DNA from: CAWJKP01 sp963843465
GTDB lineage: Bacteria; Planctomycetota; Planctomycetia; Pirellulales; Thermoguttaceae
Assembly (NCBI GenBank): GCA_963843465.1
Contig: CAWJKP010000005.1
Span: 496,001-560,000, forward strand
DNA length: 64,000 nt
Direction of reading: 5' to 3'
Shown piece by piece: positions 9,232 to 17,962 of the stretch (position 1 is the first letter of the stretch; every line of letters begins with the position of its first letter). The position numbers and the translations under genes were made by a program. The notes beneath the pieces were generated by a model. That model was given only the letters and a program-made list of their open reading frames with translations. It was not told the DNA's origin and searched no databases.

Positions 9232-11196
9232 TCATGGCGGCGGCAATCCTTGTTTCCCATAGAGGTTGGCCACCGGCGGCGCCGAGGGCAGCGCGCCGGC
9301 CAGGGGCGGCTCGCGGCCGTAAAGGAAGTCGAGGTCCAGGAGGCCCTTTTCCGTCAACAGGTCCACGAACGACGGCAGGTAGCCCGTGGGCTGGAGGGTC
9401 TGGCCGTCGCGGAAATTGAAGATGTCCAGGACCACGATCTCGTGGGTCTCGGGGTCGATGCGGGTGACCTCGGAGATCTGCGTCACCACGCGGCGCCCGC
9501 CGGGCAGGCGGCTGATGTGGACGATCAGGTCCAGCGCCGAAACGATCTGGCGGTGGATCGAGGAGACCGGCAGGTCGGCGCCCATCAGCACCAGCACCTC
9601 GAGGCGCTCGATCACCTCCCGCGAGCTGTTGGCGTGCACGGTGGTCATCGAGCCGTCGTGGCCGGTGTTCATGGCCTGCATCATGTCCAGGGCTTCGCCG
9701 CCGCGGCACTCGCCGACGATGATCCGGTCGGGCCGCATCCGCAAGGCGTTTTTCACCAGGTCGCGGATGGTGTAGGCCCCGGCCCCTTCCACGTTGGCCG
9801 GCTTGGCCTCCAGCGTCACCACGTGCTCCTGGTGCAGCTTCAGCTCCATCGTGTCCTCGATGGTGATGATCCGCTCCTTGAAGGGGATGAAGCTGGACAG
9901 CACGTTGAGGAAGGTGGTCTTGCCGGTGCCGGTGCCGCCGCTCACCAGGATGTTCCGCCGGCCGATCACGCAGGCCCGCAGAAACATCGCGCCGGCCTGG
10001 TTGATCGAGCCCATCTCGATCAGGTCGTCCATGGTGAACCGCTGGACGGGAAACTTGCGGACCGTCAGGCAGGGGCCCTTGATGGCCAGCGGCGGAATGA
10101 TGGCGTTGACGCGGGAGCCGTCAGGCAGGCGGGCGTCGACCAGCGGCTGGCTCTTGTCGATCCGCCGTCCCACCTGGGCCACGATCCGCTCGATGATCGA
10201 CTCGGTGACCTTGTCGGAGATGAACCGCCGGCCGGAGTGCTCGATCACTCCGTCCCGCTCGACGTAGATCTGGTCCCGCCCGACGACCATGATCTCGCTC
10301 ACCGTCGGCGCCCGCAGCAGGTCTTGCAGCGGCCCGTAGCCGAAGATGATGTCCTTGAGGTCCTTCTTCAGCGTCCGCAGGATGAGGTACTTCCGCAGCT
10401 CGTGGTGCAGGTGGGGACGGACGAGATGGAAGATCTCGGCGAAGCGGCTCTCCACGCGGTGGACCTGCTGGCTGGTGTCGCGGCACTCCTCCAGCGAGAG
10501 CCGGTCGCGGCAGAATTGCAGGAGGCCGTGCAGCTCGGCCTCCCGCTCGGGGACCAGCGTGGCGGGGACGTCGAACTCGGTGGAGGTCAGCGAGGCCAGG
10601 TCGAAGTAGGCCTCGCCGTCGGTCTCCATGATCAGGCGGTTGACGAGGTGGTCGCGGAGCACCAGGCCGGTGGTCTCCTCCAGCAGGGCCTCATTCTCCT
10701 TGCCGAAGAGGTTCAGCTCGCGGCAAACGTCCTCGATGTTGTTCTCCAAGAGCATGATGCTCTCAACGTCGTTGGCCCGCTTGTCCTCGAACTCGTAGAG
10801 ATCCAGCCGCTCCAGCAGCTTGCGGTGGATCTTCAGCTCCAGCTCGGCGAGGATCGACCGCAGGTGCGATTCCAGCTCGGCGCGGGTGACGGTGGCGGAT
10901 TTTTCCGCCTCGAAGGTGAGCGTGAAGGGCCAGATCCGCACCTTGGTGCCCGGGCCGAACATCGCGGTCTGCCCGCCCAGCACCTCTTCCTCGCCCACCA
11001 GGCAGCTATTGAGCCCCACGTTCTCCAGGAAAAGCCGCTGGTCGTCCGCCAGCCGCACCACGGCGTGCCGCCGGGAAACCAGGGGACTTTGCAGCAAGAC
11101 GGTGTTGCCCGGGTCCCGGCCGATGGTCACTTCGGACTGGTGGACCTCGATCAACGAGCGGCGGCTCTCACTGACCTTGTTGAACCAGATTTTCAT
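9232..11196 (-). CDS. cpaF: FHA-domain CpaF/TadA-type pilus assembly ATPase
   Basis: 654 residues, about 200 longer than ordinary CpaF because of an N-terminal FHA domain (about 1-98: VTIGRDPGNTVLL, SPLVSRRHAVV). A helical linker and the CpaF ATPase follow: Walker A GGTGTGKT (420-427), Asp box IITIEDTMELKL, Walker B RIIVGECRG with Glu496, and His box TTVHANSSRE. This is the cytoplasmic motor for Tad pilus assembly or retraction. The FHA domain would let it dock on phospho-threonine targets, tying pilus activity to Ser/Thr kinases such as the one at 1186. It lies 10 bases after cpaB and directly before tadB. Confidence 0.93.
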   Translation of the reverse strand: MKIWFNKVSESRRSLIEVHQSEVTIGRDPGNTVLLQSPLVSRRHAVVRLADDQRLFLENVGLNSCLVGEEEVLGGQTAMFGPGTKVRIWPFTLTFEAEKSATVTRAELESHLRSILAELELKIHRKLLERLDLYEFEDKRANDVESIMLLENNIEDVCRELNLFGKENEALLEETTGLVLRDHLVNRLIMETDGEAYFDLASLTSTEFDVPATLVPEREAELHGLLQFCRDRLSLEECRDTSQQVHRVESRFAEIFHLVRPHLHHELRKYLILRTLKKDLKDIIFGYGPLQDLLRAPTVSEIMVVGRDQIYVERDGVIEHSGRRFISDKVTESIIERIVAQVGRRIDKSQPLVDARLPDGSRVNAIIPPLAIKGPCLTVRKFPVQRFTMDDLIEMGSINQAGAMFLRACVIGRRNILVSGGTGTGKTTFLNVLSSFIPFKERIITIEDTMELKLHQEHVVTLEAKPANVEGAGAYTIRDLVKNALRMRPDRIIVGECRGGEALDMMQAMNTGHDGSMTTVHANSSREVIERLEVLVLMGADLPVSSIHRQIVSALDLIVHISRLPGGRRVVTQISEVTRIDPETHEIVVLDIFNFRDGQTLQPTGYLPSFVDLLTEKGLLDLDFLYGREPPLAGALPSAPPVANLYGKQGLPPP

Positions 11197-11206
11197 CTGA
11201 GCAATC

Positions 11207-11953
11207 TCATTTGCGTTTCGCCCGCGGCGATTCCCAGAGCACGGCCAGGGGCCGGTAGTTGGTGGTGCTCAGCACGGTCAAGAGCTTGGTGACTAAGGCG
11301 TCCTGGACCTTGTGGTTCTCGACGTGCGCCTTGATGCCCATCACGTTCTCCTGGAGCTGCGGGGTCTTCGCCGACTTGAGCACGTCGGTACTGCCCAGGC
11401 GGTTCCCCATGGAGAGCACCGTGAAGGGACCAATCGTCGTGAAGGGCTCGGACGGGGCGGCCGGTGACGGCGGATTGGCGGCCGAATCGCCCGCGTCGAC
11501 AATGGACTTGACCGCGGCGGGCCCGGAGGGGACGAGGAACGAAACCTGGTCGCCGGGAACCACCAACGAGGCCACAAAGGTCCGCACGTCGACCGGGATC
11601 CAAACCAGCCCCTCGCCCTCGCCCAATTTGATCTCCGGCGGCGGCGTCTTCGTGTCTTCCCGCACCAGCAGCGACCCGGCCGTGCGGTAGCGCGACATGC
11701 TCTCGCCGATGACGCTCTGCCGGGTGGACCAGCGGGTGCCGAACTCGTCGAGATTGCCCACGCTGTCTTTGGGAATCGAGACGGCGACCAGGTCGGAATC
11801 CTCCAAGCGATGTCCCCGCTCAACGTCCTTGGCCAGCCCGATGAAGCTTGTCATAACCATGCTTTGGGCCTCGCTCCGCAGGTAGGCCCAATTGAACACC
11901 CCGCCGGCAACCCCTAGACCCAGGGCCAGTAAAAGACCATAGATATTCTTCAT
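11207..11953 (-). CDS. cpaB: Flp pilus assembly protein CpaB/RcpC
   Basis: 248 residues: an N-terminal membrane anchor (MKNIYGLLLALGLGVAGGVF), then an SAF-like domain (LAKDVERGHRLEDSDLVAVSIP; STRQSVIGESMSRYRTAGSLLV), then the RcpC domain (VWIPVDVRTFVASLVVPGDQVSFLVP). CpaB is periplasmic and helps assemble or gate the Tad secretin. It has tight spacing to the ATPase gene downstream and to the broken gene upstream, so all are probably one operon. No secretin gene is present nearby, which is notable because CpaB normally works with one. Confidence 0.88.
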   Translation of the reverse strand: MKNIYGLLLALGLGVAGGVFNWAYLRSEAQSMVMTSFIGLAKDVERGHRLEDSDLVAVSIPKDSVGNLDEFGTRWSTRQSVIGESMSRYRTAGSLLVREDTKTPPPEIKLGEGEGLVWIPVDVRTFVASLVVPGDQVSFLVPSGPAAVKSIVDAGDSAANPPSPAAPSEPFTTIGPFTVLSMGNRLGSTDVLKSAKTPQLQENVMGIKAHVENHKVQDALVTKLLTVLSTTNYRPLAVLWESPRAKRK

Positions 11954-11966
11954 CGCTGCATTCCTG

Positions 11967-12984
11967 TCATTTTTTACCCGCCGGCGGATTGACCATCACC
12001 AGCCCGGTCAGGGCCCCCCGGCCATCCTCGGCGATCTCGACCTCCACCGATGCCGGCGATCGCCCGTCGGCCGGCCGATAGCGGCAGTGCCACGCCGGGC
12101 CAGCCGGCGGCCAACCATCGCCCGCGGTCCAGCCGTGTGAGGAAAACCAATCGTCGAAAAATCGCTGCCAGCCGCCGATCCGGGCCACGCCCTGAAAAGT
12201 CGTCATGCTCCCGCCGCCGGCCACCCGCATCGACACCAGCCGCCGGCTGCCCGCGGGAAGCGGGATCTCCGGCAGTTCGCCGGCCGCCGCGGTTGTTGCA
12301 CAACTCGCTGGATGGAATACGTACAACGTCCACGGCGCCACCGGCGGAGTGGGCTGGCCGAAGGGCGGCGCTCCCCGCGGGATCGCCATCCCCCAGGTTA
12401 CCACACGGAAGCCCGATTCGCCAACCGGTTGCCGCCCCTTCGCCCCGCGTTTTCTCCCGTGGTGCAGCCGTCCCGGCTGCTTCGGCAGGCGGGACGCCTG
12501 CACCACAAGCTGTTTCTGGACCGGCGCAAGCCCGAAGGCCCACCGCCATGGGGAAGGCCCCCTCCAATTGGTACACCAGACAGCTCCCGGTCTGCGATCG
12601 TACCGGAGACTGGCTGCGGAGGTAGTGGAGGAACTGGGTCTCGCCGGGACGCAGAGGCTCGCCGGGCAAGGGACTGGCGGCGGCCGACTGCCGGCAACGC
12701 TCCACCAACACTGCCATCGCCCGGGCGTGGTCGCCCAAAAGCGATTCGGCGTCGATCTGCCAGGAGGAGTTGCCGAAGAGCAACTCCTGGCGTCGTGAGG
12801 GATCGCCCAGGCCATCGGCCGGCGCCAGCGGGCCCGCCAAATCCCGCGAGTCGCGGCCGCTCCACCATCGCAGGGCTTCCCGCCCGAAGCCCAGCCCGGC
12901 GACGAAGATCAGGGCGGTGAGCAGGCCCTTGGTCGTCCACTGTGCCAGACGCCGGGCAAGGGCCGCGTAGCCGCCGTCGGCCAC
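11967..12984 (-). CDS. Tad-cluster membrane-anchored protein disrupted by an inverted repeat
   Basis: The N-terminal half (MADGGYAALARRLAQWTTKG, then helix LLTALIFVAGLGF) reads cleanly to about 12520. The C-terminal half reads cleanly in another frame (GGGSMTTFQGVARIGGWQRFFDDWF to VMVNPPAGKK, ending 11967). The change falls around a copy of the gtggtgcaggcgtcccgcc repeat at 12459-12506. The repeat, possibly with a nearby indel, therefore breaks or extends the gene. The intact product would be a single-pass protein of about 320 residues encoded between TadE-like and CpaB genes. Function unknown. Confidence 0.6.
12459..12506. repeat. GTGGTGCAG...CTGCACCAC inverted repeat inside a gene
   Basis: Arms gtggtgcagccgtcccggct and its near-complement (ending gcctgcaccac), with a loop of a few bases. 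Other copies are at 20756-20808, 21902-21981 and 55641-55693, all intergenic. This is the only copy located inside a coding region. Confidence 0.8.
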
Positions 12985-13037
12985 GTACTCCTCACGCTCC
13001 GCGTGAGGGATCCGTCACGCGGAGCGTGACGAGTACG
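12985..13037. repeat. CACGCTCCGCGTGA inverted repeat
   Basis: Arms gtactcctcacgctccgcgt and acgcggagcgtgacgagtac, almost perfect complements, lie just upstream of the start of the disrupted gene. Related copies are at 17893-17945 and 51555-51636. Confidence 0.8.
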
Positions 13038-13053
13038 AGAGTCGGCCGCCATT

Positions 13054-14001
13054 TTATAACGTCCCCAGGAACTGCTGGAGGATCTGACGGTCGTTCTGGA
13101 ACTGAGGAATCAGGGGCGAGTCGCCCTGACCCGACTGTTGCAATTGCTGGATCAACCAAGTGTAGAGTCCAATGTATGCATTGGTCATGACCTTCGCGAC
13201 ACTGTCGACGGGTGGATTTTTACTCCCCTGGATGTTGTTGATCAGGGTCTGGACCGCCGTCTGCGCATCTTGCTGGTTGAGCGAGCAGAACCGCGGTAAT
13301 GTCGGCTCAAAATCCTGGTGCGTTGGAGCGTATTGCGGATAGTCCGGATCTTTACCGATCAGCGGAGCAATGCCGGCCCCCTGGTTGACACTGATGACCG
13401 CCTCCGCCGCCGAAACATAGGCTTGCACCAGCGACGGGTCGGCCTGGGCGAGCTGGTAGATCACGGGTATCCGCAACTGAACGTTGGACCCCATGCCCAT
13501 CTGCGGGTATTGCCAGCCATCGTCCAGAAACTCCGTTTCCGCATGTTGGCTGTAGGGCCCCTGCTTGGAAAACAGCGGAAAAGGCCGCTGCATGTCGGCC
13601 GTCCCCTGGCGGAAACCCTGGGTCGGATCGAGGATCTGATTCACCGTCGCGCCGGGCAGCGGGCCCCGGGCAACCGGCAAGTCCACCCGCGGATCATCCA
13701 GCGAGGGAATGGCGCCGATGTTGGCGGACCCCAGGTTGGCCGTCGCCGGCCAGTAGTCCGGCCGGGGCATGGCGTTGCCGTTCCGCGGCCAGCGCGTCGA
13801 CCAGACCGCATTGCGGGCGATGGAAAGTGCCCGCACCTTCCAGCTTGCCATCGTGTCGTAGTTGATCATCAACGCCATGACGAACAACAGGATCGGCAGC
13901 GAGAGCACCATCTCCAGCGGCGCCAGCCCGCGACGCAGCCGCCGACGAACGGGGCTAATGGGTCTGCACATAAGTAATGTACGAAACTGGGGTGATGCCA
14001 A
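13054..14001 (-). CDS. TadE-like pseudopilin of the Tad cluster
   Basis: 315 residues. A short basic leader precedes RRGLAPLEMVLSLPILLFVMA, which has the TadE/TadG signature of a Glu five residues or so into a hydrophobic helix. This is typical of proteins processed by the prepilin peptidase. The rest is a large exported domain (PMPRPDYWPATANLG..., C-terminal helices rich in Gln). The start may be Met11. It follows the 14099 gene and precedes the disrupted gene on the same strand. Minor pseudopilin role inferred. Confidence 0.72.
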   Translation of the reverse strand: MASPQFRTLLMCRPISPVRRRLRRGLAPLEMVLSLPILLFVMALMINYDTMASWKVRALSIARNAVWSTRWPRNGNAMPRPDYWPATANLGSANIGAIPSLDDPRVDLPVARGPLPGATVNQILDPTQGFRQGTADMQRPFPLFSKQGPYSQHAETEFLDDGWQYPQMGMGSNVQLRIPVIYQLAQADPSLVQAYVSAAEAVISVNQGAGIAPLIGKDPDYPQYAPTHQDFEPTLPRFCSLNQQDAQTAVQTLINNIQGSKNPPVDSVAKVMTNAYIGLYTWLIQQLQQSGQGDSPLIPQFQNDRQILQQFLGTL

Positions 14002-14098
14002 GTTAAGTCCTTATCCTGCTTTCGTCTGCCCCGAAAATGTTCTCTCAAAATCTCCCGAATGTTCTTTCAAAATCTCCCGATCCAATGGCTTACCTGGG

Positions 14099-15478
14099 TC
14101 AATGCGGGCTGATCGTCTGGATATCCTGGCTTTGCAGGCCGCCCAGGTTCGGCAGTTGGAGGTTCTGATTGGCAAAGTCGGCGATCGGGGGAACGGTCTG
14201 GAGGATCGTCGGCAGATTGCTGAGCGTCGCCGGGACCAGGGCCACCGACCATCGCTGGTCGATCAGGCTCCAGTCCGAAGGGACGCCCTCCCGGCCTACG
14301 AACCAGGTGACGCCCTGCTGCCCGCCGCTGCCTGGAACCGGAGGCGAACTGCTGCCGGGCAGCGTCACGATGTCCCCCGGGACCCCGCCGATGGAGATGC
14401 CGCTAGACCCACCGCCGCCGCCGCCGCCCGCCGACATCCAGATCAGCCGCGGACGCGGAATATAGACCCGCACCTGGGCGTAAGCCAGGGCGTCATTATC
14501 CATCGGGTTGCGATAGAGACCGGGCAACAGCTCCGGCAGCTTCTTCCAGTACGCCACGCCCACGAAGTTGAAGTGCTGGTCCAAGTACGGCTGGTTCTGA
14601 TCAAGGTCGCCCCCGCTCGGGTCCGGCGGCGTCAGGATCACCATCGGCAGGTTGGTCTGCGGGTACTCGACGTTCAAGAGCTGGTTCAGGTAGCCGCAGG
14701 TAAAGCTCCGCCAGAGGTTGGAGAACTGGCACATCTTTGCCTGCGTGTCGAAAGCCGTCAGCGTCTGATTGTTCCAGAGGTTGAGATACTGGGTGGCCAG
14801 ATTGCTCCGCTGCTGCTGGGCCACCTGGAGGTAGTTCGTCGGGCCGGACGTCTGGTCGTTGACCGGGTCGACGGCCGCCAGCGTACGGTAGACGTTTTCG
14901 CTGGAGCTGCCCAGCGGCTCGGCGTCCGCCCGCCAGAGCACCCCCAGCATCGTCCCCCGGCCGTAGTCGGGCTCGCCGTTGCGCTGGGCAACCGCCATCG
15001 CCGCATTCTGGGCGATGTCGGGATAGGCGGTGACCACGGCTTGCTCGAACTGGGGGATCAACTGCTGGCTGAGGATCATCTCCATCAGCGGCAGGACTTG
15101 CTCGCTGCAGGCGGAGGCCCAGTTGCTGAAGGCCGTGACCATGTTCTGCTCCAGCGGCGTCTTCTGGCGGATGGCGCTGCCGAGGGCGGTGAACTTGGGG
15201 AACTTCGACTGGCTGAACTTCTGCGAGACCGCGTTCCAGGCCTGGAGGATGCTGGGCACGTATTTCGCCGAGTTCTGGTCGCGGGCCTCGCGCAGGTAGG
15301 CCGTCATGGCGAAGACGTCGCAAAGCAGGTGGTTGGAGAACGTCAGCGTGTTCATGCCCCGGGCGATGACCAGGCCGCCGGAGTAGGCCGCGGCGTCGGC
15401 CGCGTTCTGCAAGCGGATCTTGCCGTCGGCCTCCCGCCCGGCGTTCATCACCATTCCCAAGACCATCACCAGCATCAA
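14099..15478 (-). CDS. tadG: TadG-like Tad pilus protein
   Basis: The reading frame runs from at least the ATG at 15478 and is open further upstream to about 15560, reading GLHADQGGTISIASVITLL before that ATG. The true start is therefore earlier, probably a non-ATG codon next to a G-rich repeat. The N-terminus is the putative Flp-pilus assembly TadG N domain: one hydrophobic helix, then EADGKIRLQNAADAAAYSGG, the conserved alignment of this family. A large exported domain with a polyglycine stretch (SAGGGGGGGSSG) follows. It is encoded between two TadE-like genes. Confidence 0.78.
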   Translation of the reverse strand: MMLVMVLGMVMNAGREADGKIRLQNAADAAAYSGGLVIARGMNTLTFSNHLLCDVFAMTAYLREARDQNSAKYVPSILQAWNAVSQKFSQSKFPKFTALGSAIRQKTPLEQNMVTAFSNWASACSEQVLPLMEMILSQQLIPQFEQAVVTAYPDIAQNAAMAVAQRNGEPDYGRGTMLGVLWRADAEPLGSSSENVYRTLAAVDPVNDQTSGPTNYLQVAQQQRSNLATQYLNLWNNQTLTAFDTQAKMCQFSNLWRSFTCGYLNQLLNVEYPQTNLPMVILTPPDPSGGDLDQNQPYLDQHFNFVGVAYWKKLPELLPGLYRNPMDNDALAYAQVRVYIPRPRLIWMSAGGGGGGGSSGISIGGVPGDIVTLPGSSSPPVPGSGGQQGVTWFVGREGVPSDWSLIDQRWSVALVPATLSNLPTILQTVPPIADFANQNLQLPNLGGLQSQDIQTISPH

Positions 15479-15551
15479 GAGAGTGATGACCGAGGCGATG
15501 CTGATCGTGCCGCCCTGGTCGGCGTGCAGACCCTTGAGACGCCGGAAGCAA

Positions 15552-15592
15552 TTTTGGATTTTGGATTTTGGATTTTGGATTCCAAGACTCGA
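15552..15592. repeat. TTTTGGA tandem tract
   Basis: Four tandem units close to attttgg (gene strand: ccaaaat) lie at the 5' end of the tadG-like gene. On the plus strand the tract is T/G rich. It sits directly next to the inverted repeat at 15608-15701. Confidence 0.6.
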
Positions 15593-15607
15593 TGGTGCCT
15601 TGACAGT

Positions 15608-15701
15608 GTAGGGTGGGACCAGCTCGCCTTCGGCGAGCGCCGGCCCACCGGGCGTTTCCCCAGGTGGGCCGGCATCGCTGCGCGAGCTTGTCCCACCCTA
15701 C
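15608..15701. repeat. GTAGGGTGGGACAAGCTCGC inverted repeat
   Basis: The left arm gtagggtgggaccagctcgc and right arm gcgagcttgtcccaccctac enclose ccggcccacc/ggtgggccgg inner arms. Copies of the same family are at 46614-46711, 50985-51098 and 59604-59721. Confidence 0.85.
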
Positions 15702-15724
15702 TCGGTTTCACCACTGACCACTCT

Positions 15725-16753
15725 CTACTGGATGGTGTTTTCATAGGGCAGCACCGATTTTTCCCCTTCGTTGCCCAAGGTCGCCTCGGCCGTGATGGGA
15801 TAGACGTAGACGCCCATCTGCCGGAGCGATTGGACCACCGGGTCGTTGGTCAGAGAACCGTTGGGATTGGGGATCACCGAGGCCAACAGCCGGCCCGGCC
15901 CGGGAAGCAAGGCGTAGTAATGCGTGACCTTCACGGTGACCTGGTCCTGCCAGCCCAGCTCGTTGGGCTGGAACTCCATCAGCGTGCTGGGTGGGGACAC
16001 GCCCACCGGCGGATCGTAGGTCACCAGCGGCGGCTCGAAGTTGGGGTGGTAGAAGCGGACTTCGACCGTGGTGGCCGCAGAAGCGTAGGCCAGCTTGTTG
16101 GCGATGCGGCCGTTAATGGCCCCGTTGGACGCCGAGCTGGAAACCAGCGAGCCGTATGCCGCCTGGAGCGTGGGCAGCATCGCCTGCCCGGCCGCCGGCA
16201 CCTGGAGATTGAGGTTCCGCGAGGGCGCGATAGGCATAAGGGCCAGGACCGCCGCCGAGAGGATCTTGGCAGACTTCGGACTGGCGGGACTGGCCGGAGT
16301 CCCAACATCCACCAGGTACGTCACGCCCCCTTGCCCCGGCCCGTAATCCGCGGCCGTCGGGTCCAACTCGGGGAAAACCTGGTCCGGAGCGTTCGGGTCG
16401 ACTTCGTAGTTGCTGATCTGGTTCTCTTCCTCGAAGCCCTGGCCCAAATTGGCCGGGATCCAGACGATCGCACTGCGGGCGGCCGCCAGGGCCGCATAGT
16501 TCACCACCACCGTGCCGATCATCAACTGGCTGACCTGCACGATCAGCATCAGCACCATGATGAAAAAGGGCATCGTCAGCACGAAGCCCAGGCTCTGCAC
16601 GCCTCCTTCCTGGTCGCCGTGGAGCTGCCGCAGCCGTGAGAGCTCGAGCCGGCCGCCCGCCAAGCGGACCACCAGCCACGCGCAGCCGACCAACACGGCC
16701 AAGAGCACCAGCCAGGGCAAACAGGGCAACAGCATGGCGCGGGGTACGGGCAT
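15725..16753 (-). CDS. TadE/TadG-like pilus protein
   Basis: 342 residues with two N-terminal hydrophobic segments: LPWLVLLAVLVGCAWLVVRL, then, after a basic loop, QSLGFVLTMPFFIMVLMLIV running into QVSQLMIGTVVVNYAALAAARSAIVW. The second is the TadE-type helix with the conserved NYAALAAARSA motif. A large exported domain follows. It is the first of three pseudopilin-like genes transcribed downstream of the prepilin peptidase. It may be the TadE partner of the neighbouring TadG-like protein. Confidence 0.75.
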   Translation of the reverse strand: MPVPRAMLLPCLPWLVLLAVLVGCAWLVVRLAGGRLELSRLRQLHGDQEGGVQSLGFVLTMPFFIMVLMLIVQVSQLMIGTVVVNYAALAAARSAIVWIPANLGQGFEEENQISNYEVDPNAPDQVFPELDPTAADYGPGQGGVTYLVDVGTPASPASPKSAKILSAAVLALMPIAPSRNLNLQVPAAGQAMLPTLQAAYGSLVSSSASNGAINGRIANKLAYASAATTVEVRFYHPNFEPPLVTYDPPVGVSPPSTLMEFQPNELGWQDQVTVKVTHYYALLPGPGRLLASVIPNPNGSLTNDPVVQSLRQMGVYVYPITAEATLGNEGEKSVLPYENTIQ

Positions 16754-16781
16754 CTGAAATCTATGGAAAACTTCGGTCTAA

Positions 16782-16976
16782 CTGTAGGACGGGCATTCCT
16801 GCCCGTCGCCGCCCACTCGTTCTTGTCTCAAGGCAAATCGCTCAGGTCCGGCGAATCAATATCTGTCGGATTGTCGCCTTTCGCTCCGCGAAAGCCGCCT
16901 TCTTTCGCGGAGCGAAAGGCGACACTTGTTTCTACCTCGCTCCTAAGGTCGGGCAGGAATGCCCAACCTACGACGA
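16782..16976. repeat. Composite inverted repeat with 22-bp perfect hairpin
   Basis: Outer arms of the gtaggacgggcattcctgcc / ggcaggaatgcccaacctac type surround a perfect hairpin at 16873-16923: arms gtcgcctttcgctccgcgaa(ag) and its exact complement around a 7-base loop. It fills the interval between the prepilin peptidase and the first TadE-like gene. A relative of the outer arms lies at 48764-48826. Confidence 0.85.
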
Positions 16977-16990
16977 TTGTTCTCACGCTT

Positions 16991-17584
16991 TCAGTGTCCT
17001 AGCAAGGTGAACTGAACGAGCACCGCGGCCGCCAAAGCGCCGGGGGCCAGCGACAGCGGCAGCTTGAGCATCGCCTGTTCCTCAGGCTTCAGCGGGCGGG
17101 CGCCCAGCCGCAGCAGGCCGGCCACCCGCCGCAGGCAAATCAAGATCAACTGCCACGGCCCGACCCGCCAGACCAGGATCGAAACCGCGATGCAGAACCC
17201 CAGCACGAAGGTCCAAAGCATGGCCACCATGCCGTAGTCCGGTCCCATCAGGGCTCCCATCATGGCGATCATCTTCACGTCGCCTCCGCTGATCTGGCCC
17301 CCGAAGATCAGGTAACAGACTAAGAGCACCACGCCGCAGAGGAGGAACCCGTACAGGCTTCGCTCCAAGCCGATCCAGCCCAGCTCCTCCAGCAGGCTTG
17401 CCGTGGCTGGGTGACTCCTCGCTACGACCTCCCCGGCGCCGTTCCAGGCCCAAGCCAACAAAATGCCCGAATAGGTGGTCCAGTTGTAGATCTTGTGCCG
17501 GCGGAGGTCGGTTACCGCGGCAATCGCCAGCAGTCCGACCAGCAGGACGGTCGTCACCGTGTGTGGCAGGACGGTCGTCACCAT
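16991..17584 (-). CDS. cpaA: Prepilin peptidase TadV/CpaA (A24 family)
   Basis: 197 residues, mostly membrane helices. It has the two catalytic Asp of A24 aspartic peptidases: Asp26 in AAVTDLRRHKIYNW and Asp102 in SGGDVKMIAMMGALMGPDYG (GxGD-like). It lacks the N-terminal methyltransferase domain of PilD, as expected for TadV. It would cleave the Flp-like pilins encoded directly upstream (17597-17815 and 17963-18154) and the TadE/TadG pseudopilins. The start follows the pilin stop by 12 bases. Confidence 0.9.
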   Translation of the reverse strand: MVTTVLPHTVTTVLLVGLLAIAAVTDLRRHKIYNWTTYSGILLAWAWNGAGEVVARSHPATASLLEELGWIGLERSLYGFLLCGVVLLVCYLIFGGQISGGDVKMIAMMGALMGPDYGMVAMLWTFVLGFCIAVSILVWRVGPWQLILICLRRVAGLLRLGARPLKPEEQAMLKLPLSLAPGALAAAVLVQFTLLGH

Positions 17585-17596
17585 GTCCGGCCCGCG

Positions 17597-17815
17597 CTAC
17601 TGGCCGTTGCCACCGGAAACGTTGTCCGCGCTGGTCTGGAGATCCTGGACTCCCGTGTTGAAGAAGGTCTGGATCGTGGGCCAGGCGATCTTCAACAGAA
17701 ACAGCAGGATCGGGATGGCGATCGCGCCAATAATCAGGATCGTCTCCAGGCTAATCGATCCACCCTCGTCTTCGTGGACCTGCCGAAGAACGTTGCCCAA
17801 CAATAACTTACCCAT
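17597..17815 (-). CDS. Flp-type pilin-like protein
   Basis: About 72 residues from the ATG at 17815, chosen because GGAGG lies 8 bases upstream; a second in-frame ATG exists at 17830. A basic leader (GKLLLGNVLRQVHEDEGG) is followed by SISLETILIIGAIAIPILLF. A Glu near the start of the hydrophobic helix matches prepilin processing at the G/S step. The short polar tail ends SADNVSGGNGQ. It is a likely structural or minor pilin processed by the adjacent TadV. Confidence 0.78.
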   Translation of the reverse strand: MGKLLLGNVLRQVHEDEGGSISLETILIIGAIAIPILLFLLKIAWPTIQTFFNTGVQDLQTSADNVSGGNGQ

Positions 17816-17892
17816 GCTACGCCTCCTCACAACGAACCCCGGCCGGCGGAAACCTCCGACGCGCCGGGTCTGTTTGTTCTCTTGATTTCCCC

Positions 17893-17945
17893 GTACTCCT
17901 CTCGCTCCGCGAGAGGGATCACGTCACGCGGAGCGTGACGAGTAC
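17893..17945. repeat. CGCTCCGCG inverted repeat
   Basis: The left arm gtactcctctcgctccgcga and right arm acgcggagcgtgacgagtac are mostly complementary. It belongs to the family at 12985-13037 and lies between the two pilin genes. Confidence 0.75.
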
Positions 17946-17962
17946 GGAAGCCTGCGGGCCAC

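Noticed and set aside
11207..11953. Secretin gene possibly hidden by a frameshift in the Tad cluster
   Set aside because: All intervals in the cluster are filled by identified genes or repeats; no secretin motif was seen in any frame.
13862..16639. Plus-strand open frame of 925 codons across the TadE/TadG genes
   Set aside because: Antisense shadow: low-complexity Gln/Arg/Gly composition and no conserved motif, while the minus-strand genes have Tad-family motifs.
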